A stretch of DNA of 45,356 nt. It comes from Ettlia oleoabundans. Lineage: Eukaryota > Chlorophyta > Chlorophyceae > Chlamydomonadales. The notes below the pieces were generated by a model. It was not told the DNA's origin. It worked only from the letters and a program-made list of their open reading frames with translations, and made no database searches. Of this stretch, positions 1 to 10,076 are shown piece after piece; the stretch's first letter is position 1; the number at the start of each line of letters is the position of its first letter. Made by a program: the position numbers and the translations under genes. The DNA lies in contig JAAMXP010002598.1 of the NCBI GenBank assembly GCA_019693395.1, positions 712 through 46,067 on the forward strand, read 5' to 3'.

Positions 1-241
1 CCCTACTGTCTGCACCGGTGCCAACCCCCGTGCATGGTGAAGTTGGTTGAATGGTAGGTGCGGTTGATCAAGCCTCTGCAGCAGACCGCATGCGAAGTAG
101 AAGTTGGCGGGTGCAGCTGCAGTGCACGCCCTCACCCGTGTGCGCCCCTCCTCGTTTGTCATCATCAACCTAAACTTCAGCAGCTTGTTGTGGTTGGCAG
201 TTGGCGCTTGCCAGGACAGCCTGTGTGGGTGGGCGGGTGGA

Positions 242-2727
242 TTACCGAGTGGATTGTTGCATGGGTTGACTGCCCCCATTTCTGTGCCCCAAACAGCAGA
301 TTCTGCACACATCACAGCCACAAGTGGGGGCCTGATTTTTCGCAATCATACAGGCCAAGCGGTTCAACCATACATACTTGGTGCTTGTGGGGCCCACTGC
401 CTCTTGGGTGAGGCTCAGTGTCTTCACCACCATAGTGGACTGGCACGTGGCCTGCCGCCGCTGCTCGATGTTCTCGGGCAGCTGCAGGTGCACATTCCAC
501 AGCTCCCGCAGCAGCCCATCTGAGCTGCAAGGCGAGGCTTTGAGCATGAATAGCTGGCTCCCCACAAACACACAGTTGCCAACACCTACAAAGGTGGGGG
601 TAGAGCTGTACTGTCTACCGTGCTTGCTGGAGATGCCTCTATTGCTGCTACTGCTGCCGCCGCCGGTGCTGCTGCTGCTGCAGGCCTGGCTTGTAGATGC
701 GACAACTCCTGACGCCATGGATACCACCGCTGTTGACGGCTCACTGCTTCTGGCGGCGGTTGAGTCAAAGGCGTTGCCATCAAGCAAGCACCAGGTTCCC
801 TCTGCTGTGTCAAACAGGCTGCAGCTCTGCTGGAAAGTCACACGTCCATCGGCAGCATAGCTGATGCCTCCAACGACCGCCACAAAGCGGCCAAGGCATG
901 CCATGGCATGGCTGCAATGCACGTTGGGGACAAAGATTGGAGTGGTGTAGTCCAGCGTCGGAGCGAGCATCACCATTAGGGACAAGAGGGGCACCACTGG
1001 CAGTACATGCTGCTATGTAAGGTAGCGTGGTACAGTGTGTGATGCTTATTAGGTTATAAGCAGCAGCACTGCACAGCCAGGCTCCTGCCGGGGGATCTCC
1101 TTGGTTCCTGTGCGCCTTACTGTGAGCGGGGCTCAATCATGCTATCCTCTGCTTCATCTGCCCTAGCCCAGTAGAGCATGTTCAAGTCAAACCTGCAGCC
1201 AGCCGGGCGATGCAGTCGATGCCGCATGTCCGAAGCAAATGCCAGCAGCACAAGCCCGTCAATTGTGTTGTAAGTGTTTGTATGTGTCCCTCTCGCGGCA
1301 CAGTTGCAGGCTGCGAGGTGCTATACGTGGCACATGAACATCTGCCCTGCCTGAACCTGCCCTTCATCTCACCAGTGAAGTGCGTTGGTGCAGCGCCTGC
1401 TGTCCACTCGGCCACCCATGAGCCAGAGGCGGTTGCCATCAGGAGACACTGCCAGGCCTGCTGCTGCACTGGGTGGCGGCACCTCCAGGCACGGAGCACG
1501 TCCACGCTCGCCCGTTGGGCGGCTGTTGTTTTCTTTGTCCAGCTTCTTCCATGCCAGGCTGCTGCAGTCCAGGCGCCACAAATCGCCCAAACAGGCACCG
1601 GATTCGCCCCGACCCCCAAACAAATAGGCGGCATGGGCACGTGGACAATATGCCAGTGCTGCTCCTGTGGGAGGTGGCGGCTGCTGTGCATCCAGGTCAG
1701 CAGGGGCCGGGGCGGGCAGCCATTGCTGCAGCTTTGGGTGGAAAAACTGGGTGGCAGCTGCCAGCAGCTTCCCGCCACACGATCCTCCAAACCCCAGCAG
1801 CTTGTCGTGAATGCTGCAGACAGCTCTTCCGGTCACATGCTGTGATGGGCCACCTGCGAGTGGTGCGACGGCAGAGCTGCCATTCTTGCATGCAGCCGCT
1901 TCAATCGCTGACCATCGCCCAGTGCCCAGGTCCAGAATGTGCTGCGCTGCTTGCTGCTGACCCTGTTGTGCCAAGCACTTTTCCTGCGCTGGCTGCGGCT
2001 CCTGCTGCAAGCACACAGCTGGCCGCGCCTCCAGTACCAAGCGCTCCCCAGCAACTGCCAGGCTGTCACCTGGTTGTACCTTAGAAGGCAGCGCCCCTGT
2101 CAGCCGCTGCAGCCTAACATGTGCCAGCCAGGGGCTGTCACGCAAGAATCGCAGTTGGCTGCGGGCTTGCACCGCGACTTGCAGGTCTGCCACCTGAGTG
2201 CGCTCCGACTCCAGTGCCTCTTCGGCAAACTGAAGCCGCTCCCGCAAGTGCTGCAGGTCTGCCTCCTGTGCAGCAACGCGCTCTTCCTGCTGCCTCAAAT
2301 CAGCCAGCACATGCTGCACTTCGCTGCCGCTAGTGGCTGCCTCGCCGCCCTGATGCGGCTGCTCTGCTGCTGTCGCCTGGAGCTGGCACCGCAGCACCAT
2401 CGTCTCCTGGCTCTCCGCCTTTAAGCGCCGCTCCAGGCAGCGTGCCGCATCCTTCAGCCGGTCCTTTTCACGCTGCTGGTTCTGCAGCACATCGTCAGCA
2501 GTGGCGGTGTCCCCTGCATGACGCAAGCGCAACGCTGCTAGCTCCTGCCCCAATGTTTGAGCCGCTGCCTCCTGCGCTTTGCGGCACGCTGTTTCCACCT
2601 CAAGCTCCACTCGCAGCTGCTTGAGCTGCTCCTCTGCTGCCCTGCTTGCAGGAGCGCCGTTTGCTGCAGTCACGCTGCAAATATTGACTTGAAGGGCGTG
2701 TAAGGATGCCATCTGTTCAACAGGCAT
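242..2727 (-). CDS. Kelch-repeat protein with N-terminal coiled coil
   Basis: The first exon runs from an ATG at 2727 (a second ATG lies at 2712) to a GTGAGA donor at 1372. Its first ~200 residues are a Glu/Gln/Arg-rich coiled coil. Kelch blades follow, with GG motifs such as YLFGGRGESGACLGD and RLWLMGGR. A small second exon, about 1192-1121, begins WFDLNMLYWAR. The 3' exon, about 1000-242, carries another kelch blade (RFVAVVGGISY), a Ser/Gly-rich linker and the stop at 242. The join between exon 2 and the last exon does not keep phase in any canonical way, so a microexon or a base error near 960-1120 is likely. Kelch propellers bind proteins; the partner cannot be told from sequence. Kelch/coiled-coil order is usually the reverse in this class. 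The start could lie in an upstream exon because the frame stays open to 2805. Confidence 0.7.
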
Positions 2728-3106
2728 GCTATTTGGCACAGGGGCAAGGGAAAAAATGGGCGGCAGCAAGGGTCCGCAGGCAGCAGCAACAGGGTGTCTG
2801 CTCACGCTTTGAGGGGGCCCTTGGCGACCTTCCTCTTTTTGGACCCAGAGGAAGACGTAAGCAGCTTCATGCCTTTGCCCTTAAGTGTCTTCGTTGGTCC
2901 CATGTCTGCCGCACGCTGATTGACTCAGGCAGCTGACCCGGGCAGCTTGCCTGTGCCGTCATCCGAGCAAATGCCGCAAGAAACCGCAAAGCAGAAAGTC
3001 TCTTATCCACCAGAATGAATGTTGTCGCAAGCAGGACGAAAAAGTACAAACCACAGAACCCTTCCTGGGTTGAGTGGACAGGACCAGATTTGCTAAGTAG
3101 GGCGTC
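2728..3106. promoter_or_regulatory. Divergent intergenic promoter region
   Basis: This is 379 bp between the start codons of the kelch gene (-) and the NDP kinase gene (+). It should contain both promoters and 5' UTRs. I see no clear TATA box or other named element. The kelch reading frame stays open to 2805, so the left end may be coding. Confidence 0.4.
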
Positions 3107-5090
3107 ATGTTACGTCAAGCCGCTCGCGCTTTGGGCCGTCAACTGGGCCGCCGCGCCACCAATTGGGGTAAGACGCGCATGGCACCCAACGCTGGTATCT
3201 GGGTATTCTCATGTAGTCACACTCGTAACAAAATAATGAGGAGCCTGAACGCGCCGGGGCTGGTGATGGCAGCTTGGGATGGCAGCAGACCTCCATTGCA
3301 CCTTGGGATTGCCTGATTATTACTAGACTGTTTGATTATGCTTTGGCACATCAATCTTGACTGCTGCAGGCCCCGCAGCTGCTACTGCAGCAGGGCATGC
3401 GCCATTTGCCCACCTGGCTGCCATGTTGAGTGGCGCTCGACGCAAAGCGGCATCAGCGGCAGCTTTCGCGGGCCTGGCGCTCAGTAGTGAGCAGTAGTGA
3501 GCATGTTCCAACAATCGCGGGCGCAGGGATTGTGTATCCAGATTGTCGCGCAAACTTCTAACTGGCCTGTTGTGTGCATTCTGCCCCTTGACTCATGCAG
3601 TGGGCACCAGCGTGTCGTTTGCTGCGGCCTCCTCCCCTTTGGAGCGCAGCTTCATCATGGTTAAGCCGGATGGTGAGTGGCAGTCAAATAAGAGGAGGCA
3701 CACGGGATAAAAACGGTACAAAGCCGAGGAGGTGCAGAGTTGAAGGGAGAAGTTAGGCGGCTGCTCTTTGCCACCTGGACTTGGGAGCTGGTTGATACGC
3801 TGCGGGCGTGCCCTTTCATATGTTTGCAGGTGTGCACCGGGGGCTGGTGGGTGATGTCATCCAGCGGTTTGAGAAGAAGGGTTATAAGCTGGTTGGCGTA
3901 AAAGTATGTGTAATGTAAAACAACAAAGATGCAACGATAACTCAGCTTGCGGGTAGGACCGGAGCCTCATCTGCTTTCCTTCCGGGCAATGACCCTTTGC
4001 AGGTGCTGGTGCCCAGGTACCTCGGCAGCCCGGCACAACGATGTCATGAAAGCTGTACGGCCTGAACATTGCAGTCATGTCTTGCTGTGCACGTTCGTGA
4101 AACGCCTGCCAGTATTGTGTGGCTCAAGCTATTCCTCACAATGACTCACTTGCCTCAACACCATTTGTCTGCTGTTCCTTTCTTTGGATGCTTGCAATGC
4201 CGGGTGCCATAACAGCCGAGAACTTGCAGCAAAGCACTATGAGGAGCACAATGGCAAGCCCTTCTTCCCAAAGTGGGTTTGTCGCTGCTGGGTGAATGCA
4301 GCCAAACCACACTTGTGTGCCTTAAGACGCCTGCTTGCAGCCGGTTGAGTTCTGTCTGGTTACGTGGAACATGCCCCCACCCAACCCGCGTTGTCTGTGT
4401 GCCAACATGTGCAGGCTGGTCGACTTCCTCTCCTCAGGCCCGGTGGTGGTGAGGCTTGATGAAGCTGAACTGCCATATGAGCAGATTGCACTTCCGTTGT
4501 TGATTGATGGCAATGTCACTAGGTGCCACGTTGCCCTTCACCATAACTTGCAGCGCTCTGTTCCCGAAGGTGCGCAGGCCATGGTGTTTGAGGGCAAGGA
4601 AATTGTGAAGACGGGGCGCACTATGATTGGGGCTACCAGTCCTCTGGCCTCAGCTCCTGGCACTCTGCGGTGAGATAAGTGCTGGAAGTTGTGGCCATTG
4701 TGCTGAGTGGCTCTCTTCACGTGGAATTACAACAGTTGCGTTTCTGCTTGGGGTTTGCTCGCGCGGGCCTTCTCCTATTACTAAGATGTTGCCGACATCA
4801 TGTTGTTATGTGGATCCGTGCATGCAGTGGAGATTACGGAATTGACGTGAGTCTATGCAGGGAATGCTCTTCGCTCTTCCCAAGGATCATCAACTGTGCA
4901 TGGGGTCAGTTGGGGTCGAAACTTCGTACATGCGTGCGGCACAATGCATGCTCCCGAGTCGCAGGTTGGGCGCAACATCATCCACGGCAGCGACTCTGCG
5001 GAAAGTGCAATGCGGGAGATTGCGCTGTGGTTCAACGCCGATGAGCTGGCAGAATACACACCCGTCAGCACACCATGGATCTACGAGTGA
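3107..5090 (+). CDS. Nucleoside diphosphate kinase, organelle-targeted (NDPK3-like)
   Basis: NDP kinase moves the terminal phosphate between nucleoside tri- and diphosphates through a phosphohistidine. Ten exons join in phase to 220 aa: 3107-3167, 3370-3483, 3601-3672, 3830-3903, 4003-4016, 4216-4272, 4415-4448, 4578-4669, 4828-4846, 4965-5090. The core has [46 protein letters not shown]-type [15 protein letters not shown] and the active-site His in [10 protein letters not shown]. About 70 extra N-terminal residues are Arg-rich ([16 protein letters not shown]) and then hydrophobic ([15 protein letters not shown]). This fits a bipartite presequence for the mitochondrial intermembrane space or thylakoid lumen, as in plant NDPK3. 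The 14-nt fifth exon, coding VLVP plus part of a Ser codon, is a true microexon. It starts 379 bp from the divergent kelch gene. Confidence 0.93.
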
Positions 5091-5558
5091 ATCCATGAAT
5101 GAAGGCTGCACAGTAGATGCAGCTGGCTAAGGAAATGCAAGTACTCATGGGGAGCACAATGTGCAGTGATCTCAATGATTTGCCCTTTTGAAGTTAGACG
5201 TTTGCACACAATAGAGCAGTATGGCCTACTGCTGGGCATGAAACGCGTACTGCCAGGGCATGCCGCCGCTGTGTACTGCAGCAGGGGAGTACACGCTTCC
5301 CTTATGGAAATTTCGTCATCAGCTATCAGCCATAAGGAAGTAACTGCGCCTGCGCTGCAGAGTGAAACAGTGCCTGCGGTAGACTTGTTGTTCGGTTTGA
5401 GTCCTGTGCTGCGGTCCATAGCGTCTACAGGGGCGCATACTCAGCTGGACAGGGACAGCTGGACACGCTGAATAGCAAGACAGCCGTTAATCGGGTTGCG
5501 TCATTAACCTGAGGCAAGGCCGCCCAGGCTACAATAGTAATTTGGAGGGCTAAGCGGC
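5091..5558. other. Intergenic, NDPK 3' region and NUP58 promoter
   Basis: This is 468 bp with no convincing gene. The open frames on both strands are short and look random. It should hold the NDPK 3' UTR and the NUP58 promoter. No named element was recognised. Confidence 0.4.
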
Positions 5559-8094
5559 ATGTTCTCCTTCACCCCAGCACCAACCCCGGGCTTTGGGACG
5601 ACCTCCAGTCCCGCCTTCGGCTGCGCCGCCACCAATGCCGCTTTTGGTGCCACACCTACCAGCATGCCCTCGCTGTTTGGTGCTGCAAGCAGCACCGCCA
5701 CAGCAGGGTTTGGCCAGGCAGCTCCTGCCTTTGGATCAGTGCCTTCCCCCTTTGGGGGCGGTGTGGCAACGCCCGCGTATGGTGCCGCATCCTCTGCCAG
5801 CCTGTTTGGTGCAGGGCCTACGCCTAGCCTCTTTGGTGCAGCATCGTCAGCCAGCCTATTAGGGGCTGCCTCCACTCCCAGCCTTTTTGGAGCCCCAAAT
5901 AGTGCTGCCACCTCCATTTTCGGTTTCCAAAGCAGCGCAGCGGGTGCGGCACCATCGGTGTTTGGCGCCCCAGCAGCACCCTCACAGCAGGTTACTGCTT
6001 TACCTACCAAGGACAACCGGCCCATCACACACAGCAGCAAGTGGGATGACCTCAGCCCACAGACGCAGCAGTACCTGACCGAGCTAGAGTGAGTGCCTGG
6101 AGCGGCGATGATGCTGAACCAGCCAGCCGGGCCCATGGCAGCCTGCACTTGCTTGTTCCCTTGGGTGTAGAGACAGCTGCTGGAGACGGGCAGCAGGGTT
6201 TACATGCTGACACCTCCGCCTCACCATGCATGTGCAGGAAGGTGATAGTTCATTACCGAGAAGAATGCAGGCAGCTGGATGATGACCCGCGCTTGGCCAG
6301 CGGCAGCGGTGCGAGCGGGCCGCAGGAGGAGATGCAGGTCAGGCTGGCCCTCAAAGCGCTGCCGTCCATCTCATCGGCCCAAATGCATTTGTTGCATTGC
6401 TTGGATTGCTTCGTGAAGATGCTAAGATGACATTTGTGGGATAGCCGTCTTTGAACTCGGCATGTCGGTTTCTTCATGCCTGGTCCACTTGCATGCAGGC
6501 ACAGGCGCGGTTGTTGAGCCAGTCCATCTCGGCGCTTGGCAGCTCCGTCAAGGGGGATCTGGAGCAGGTGGCCGCGCTGCGTGAAGCTGTGCTGCACCTG
6601 GTCCGTTCCAGCGAAACCGCGTTGCACACCTTCAAGCGCTCGTATGCGTGGCGTGAGGCGACTAAGGTGAGGAGGCTTGAGATCTCGCCAAGGGGCTCAT
6701 TTGTCAACTGTCGTTTCACATGCGCACAACGTTGCTTGCATGGGACTGTGCCGCGGAGCATGTAATTGGACTGTGCGCCGTACATGCTCCGCGGCCCTAG
6801 GCGTCCATGTCTCAGGCATACATGGCGTATGTGGAGAAGCGGCTGCCCTGGCTGCGGTTCCCTCAACTGAGCGCTGCCGCCTGCCCCTACGGTTTGCCCC
6901 CACGCAGGTGTCTGCCCCGCTGTCCTCCCAGGATATGGCGGGACCACCAGTGCTGCCCAGCCACTTCCTGCGTGAGGCCATTTCCGGTTTCCTTGACCGA
7001 CTAAAGCAGCACCAGGCCGCTGTTGCAGAGTTGGAGCAAGTGCTGACAGCCAGCAATGCTACGGGTAAGCTGCCCCCGTGCTCCACAATGACACAGCTGC
7101 TTTCAACGGTGCTTAGGATAAAATGGGTCACACAGCTTTTGTTCTGCTCTAAGTTGACATGAATGGGTATTGTGTCGGATTCTTTACTGCCTTTGATCGC
7201 AGGGCTGAAAGGGTCTTGGCACCCAAGTTGCTGCTGTGCAGGCCATATGTTGCATCGCGACAGCGCTAGCCGCTGTGCTCCCATTGATGGCCTTGCAGCG
7301 CTGCAGGGGGCTCTGACCAACATGCATGACTTCCTGGTCCACACCGCGGCACGTCTGCAGGTGGGGTGGGATTTCATGTGGTGATGGACTCTTTTGGGTG
7401 TACTAGGTACTTCTTACCTGTGTTATACCCAATGAGCCACTTTTATGCAGGCAGCTATGCAGCCTGCGGGCAGCTAATAATGCGTCCGACATGCCAGTCA
7501 ACACCAGCTATGGACTGTCTGCCTTGCCACAGGTGCTGGATGATCGCATGTCGGCGGCGTGCGACGTCTTCCTGGCCCGCAGGCGGGCTGCAGGTGATGT
7601 CAGCAACCCCTTTGCTGAGGAGGACCGACGGCACCAAAAGCGCAGCGAGGGCCAGCCCCGTAGCCCCGCGGCACAGGCCGCTGCTCTTCAATCATCACGG
7701 CAGCTGCATGCCTTGCTGCCGTCCCCTGGAGTTCCGGCAGGTGTGGCGCAGTGCCGTGCCGGTGGATGCAGTGCGGTGCATGAAAGGGGCCCGAGGGACG
7801 AGAGCAAGTCGATGCATCCTCTGCTACAGCAATGGTGTTCACCTGAGCAGCCAATATTCCAAGTGCCCCCATGCCTGCTGCCCTGTTTACAAGATGCTTT
7901 TGAGGTCCCTGCTGTGCCGTTGGAGCGCAGGGCACCCCGCCACCTTAGGCGCCTCACCAGGTCTTGCAGCCTCCCCAGGCGGCCTGTTCGGCACAATGCA
8001 GCCATCCCCAGGGGCTTTTGGTACACCATTGTTTGGGCAGGCGCAGCAGCGCTCCGTGCCCACCTCACGCAAGCCCAGCTCCCGGCGGCGCTAG
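5559..8094 (+). CDS. NUP58: FG nucleoporin NUP58 (p58/p45) of the nuclear pore central channel
   Basis: Seven exons join in phase to about 452 aa: 5559-6088, 6238-6337, 6499-6666, 6908-7064, 7299-7360, 7533-7740 and 7961-8094. The N-terminal ~150 residues are FG repeats (SLFGAAS, PAFG, PSPFGGG). Then comes the helical domain that begins KWDDLSPQTQQYLTELE and continues KVIVHYREECRQLD, both typical of NUP58, which pairs with NUP54 and NUP62 in the transport channel. A helix with LTNMHDFLVHTAARLQ follows. The C-terminus returns to FG (GGLFGTM, FGTPLFGQ) and ends in a basic SRKPSSRRR. The last intron acceptor could be at 7961 or 7970; both keep the frame. Family identity is from domain order and these motifs. 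Confidence 0.85.
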
Positions 8095-8638
8095 CGTGCT
8101 TGAGGGTGCAAGTGGCGCCGGTCAGTTGTCACATTGTGAGAACCCTGCCTAAGTTGGTAAACAGACCAATTTTGGGAGTGCTTACACATTACCTCACCTC
8201 CACTGAGTCAAAGGGAAGCTTTGATGCGTTGGGGTGCTGCTGTAAGGAATACAATACCCAGGTTGAGTCGAAGCCATCCTACAAGAGGTGTGTCGCTCAG
8301 CGTTCAGGCATTACCAACATCACTGCATGCAATTGAAGAGGCAATTCAAGGAGAACCGACAGGTACAAAAATTAGGGAGCAGGGTCTAGGGATATGCATC
8401 GTGTGGGTAAACAGTTTATCGTTTGCAAGCTGCAGATTGTTGAGAAAGGGGAGACGTGGGGCACTTGCAGCATGTGGCAGGTGTCATAGTTTAAAAGGGA
8501 AAAAAGCAGCAGGTTTGTGGATTGTGAGCGGCTCATGAGTAGCTTGCGAAGTAAACTTCCCCAATCAACATACTAATTGCGTATAGCAATCTCGACTTTG
8601 CCGCACTGACCCAGGCTGGCCAGCAAACGACCTCTTCA
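8095..8638. other. Convergent 3' intergenic region
   Basis: This is 544 bp between the NUP58 stop and the stop of the minus-strand unknown gene. A TGTAA motif lies near 8242 on the + strand and could serve as the NUP58 polyadenylation signal. Nothing else was recognised. Confidence 0.35.
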
Positions 8639-10034
8639 TCAAAGTAATGGCAGGTAGATGGTTGTGTATGGTGGAGAGCTGGTGATGGTGGGGAGGCCCA
8701 AGTTGTATACCGTGGTTGCACGCAGCACGGGAGAGTGCTGGTAGCCTTGAACGACTGTCAGGCGAATGCGCGGCGAGACGACCACACCATCACCACCTGG
8801 CGATAGCCAGCGCTGGACCCATGTGGCCAGGTAGGGCGGGCACTTGAGCGTGATCTGGTGGATAGAGGCCTCGCTGCAGCTACAAAGTGCTGTCTCCAGC
8901 ACCAAGCTCACGGCCTGGAGGTGTGGCTGCTGTTGAATGTTCCACACGTCATTGCAGCCACGCGAGAAGGCCAACTGCAAAAGCGCGTGGCAAGGTGTCG
9001 GGCACATGGCGCAAGCCGCCACACCCCAGCACAAAGCTCACTGCTTGAATTTCAATGAAACAGACCTCACAACCATCGCCACAAACCTTCGCACATTCTA
9101 GCAACAGAATGCCAGCCCTGCGCATCACCCAGCTAGGCTTGGTACCCGCCGGGACACCAGCATGGATGCCAGCTAATGTTTCTGCTGTTCCGCTTCACCT
9201 TCTCAAATGCTGTAGCCTTGGAACAGCGCGAAAATCCGTGTGACTCGAGCAACACTTGATCTTGCGAGAGGTGCTGGAAAGCGGCAAGAGTCACATTGAG
9301 CTCTGCCAGAGCCCACCTGCAGGTTGCAGAAGTGGTGCGTACAGAGTGCAGGTGGGCACCATGCTGGTATAGAAACCAGTACAGTGCAAAACGCCTAGCC
9401 CCCCAGACATTGACACATTGCATTATTGCTGTGGTCTTACTCGGGCCCGGTATGTTGCCGTGTAGAGGCAGACAAGGGCAGCTGCAACTTGGCGATGGGC
9501 GGCATGCAGGCAAGAACTCCTCACCAAAATGCTGGGGGCAGCTGCGAGGTGCTCGCTACAGGCTGCACGAGTGCTTGCAGACTGTGCTGTAGCAAAAAAC
9601 GCTGGCAATCTGCTGCTAACCCACGCTCGGCAGCAAGTTTTTGCCGAGCAAGGTCGTTCTCCTGCTGTTCCAAGCAGGTACTCAGCCGCTTGCGGCTGCT
9701 AGCGCACTGCATGGCTTGTGCATGAACCACTCGGCTGCCGAGGCGTACAAACTCAACCCGACCGGGACCGCAATCTGAATGCAAGTTGCGCGGGCCTGTC
9801 TCAACCAGCAATGCAAAATCACAGGTTCCCGTAGCCGAGCCGATGGCGCCCTGAAGGCAAGTTCACCCAGCCTGCCATAGCACGCCCCGCACATGTCCCT
9901 CTAGCTGTCCCGCTAGCTGTCCCGCTCGCGCGTCCCCTCGCATAAGTGCGGGAGGACCAGCACATGACACCTGACACCTCTCGATCCACCAGCCTCCGCC
10001 TTTTGGCGGCCTGTGACTGCTCAGCGTACGACAT
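8639..10034 (-). CDS. Unknown protein, 258 aa, probably nuclear
   Basis: I do not recognise this family. Four exons join with matching phases: 10034-9978, 9850-9525, 9316-9199, 8914-8639. The ATG at 10034 is followed by a basic AAKRRRLVDRE, which looks like a nuclear localisation signal. The middle is helical and possibly coiled (RKRLSTCLEQQENDLARQKL, then QRFLLQHSLQALVQPV). The C-terminal exon has ITLKCPPYLATWVQRWL and a Pro/Thr-rich end. Introns use GTGTCA, GTGAGG and GTGAAG donors and AG acceptors. That four exons with independent phases sum to an intact frame argues that the gene is real. Its start is only 42 bp from the proposed ABCG7 start on the other strand, so they would share a promoter. 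Small subunits of nuclear complexes often look like this, but that is a guess. Confidence 0.55.
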
Positions 10035-10076
10035 CTAGATAAATAGATATAGAGGCGATCTCTTCGGGCTAACATT

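Noticed and set aside
242..1845. Long plus-strand open frames opposite the kelch gene
   Set aside because: They mirror GC-rich codons of the minus-strand kelch exons and have no recognisable domain.
5504..6148. 214-aa minus-strand open frame opposite the NUP58 FG repeats
   Set aside because: Its Pro/Ala/Gly repeats are the complement of the FG coding repeats; no start context or splice partners.
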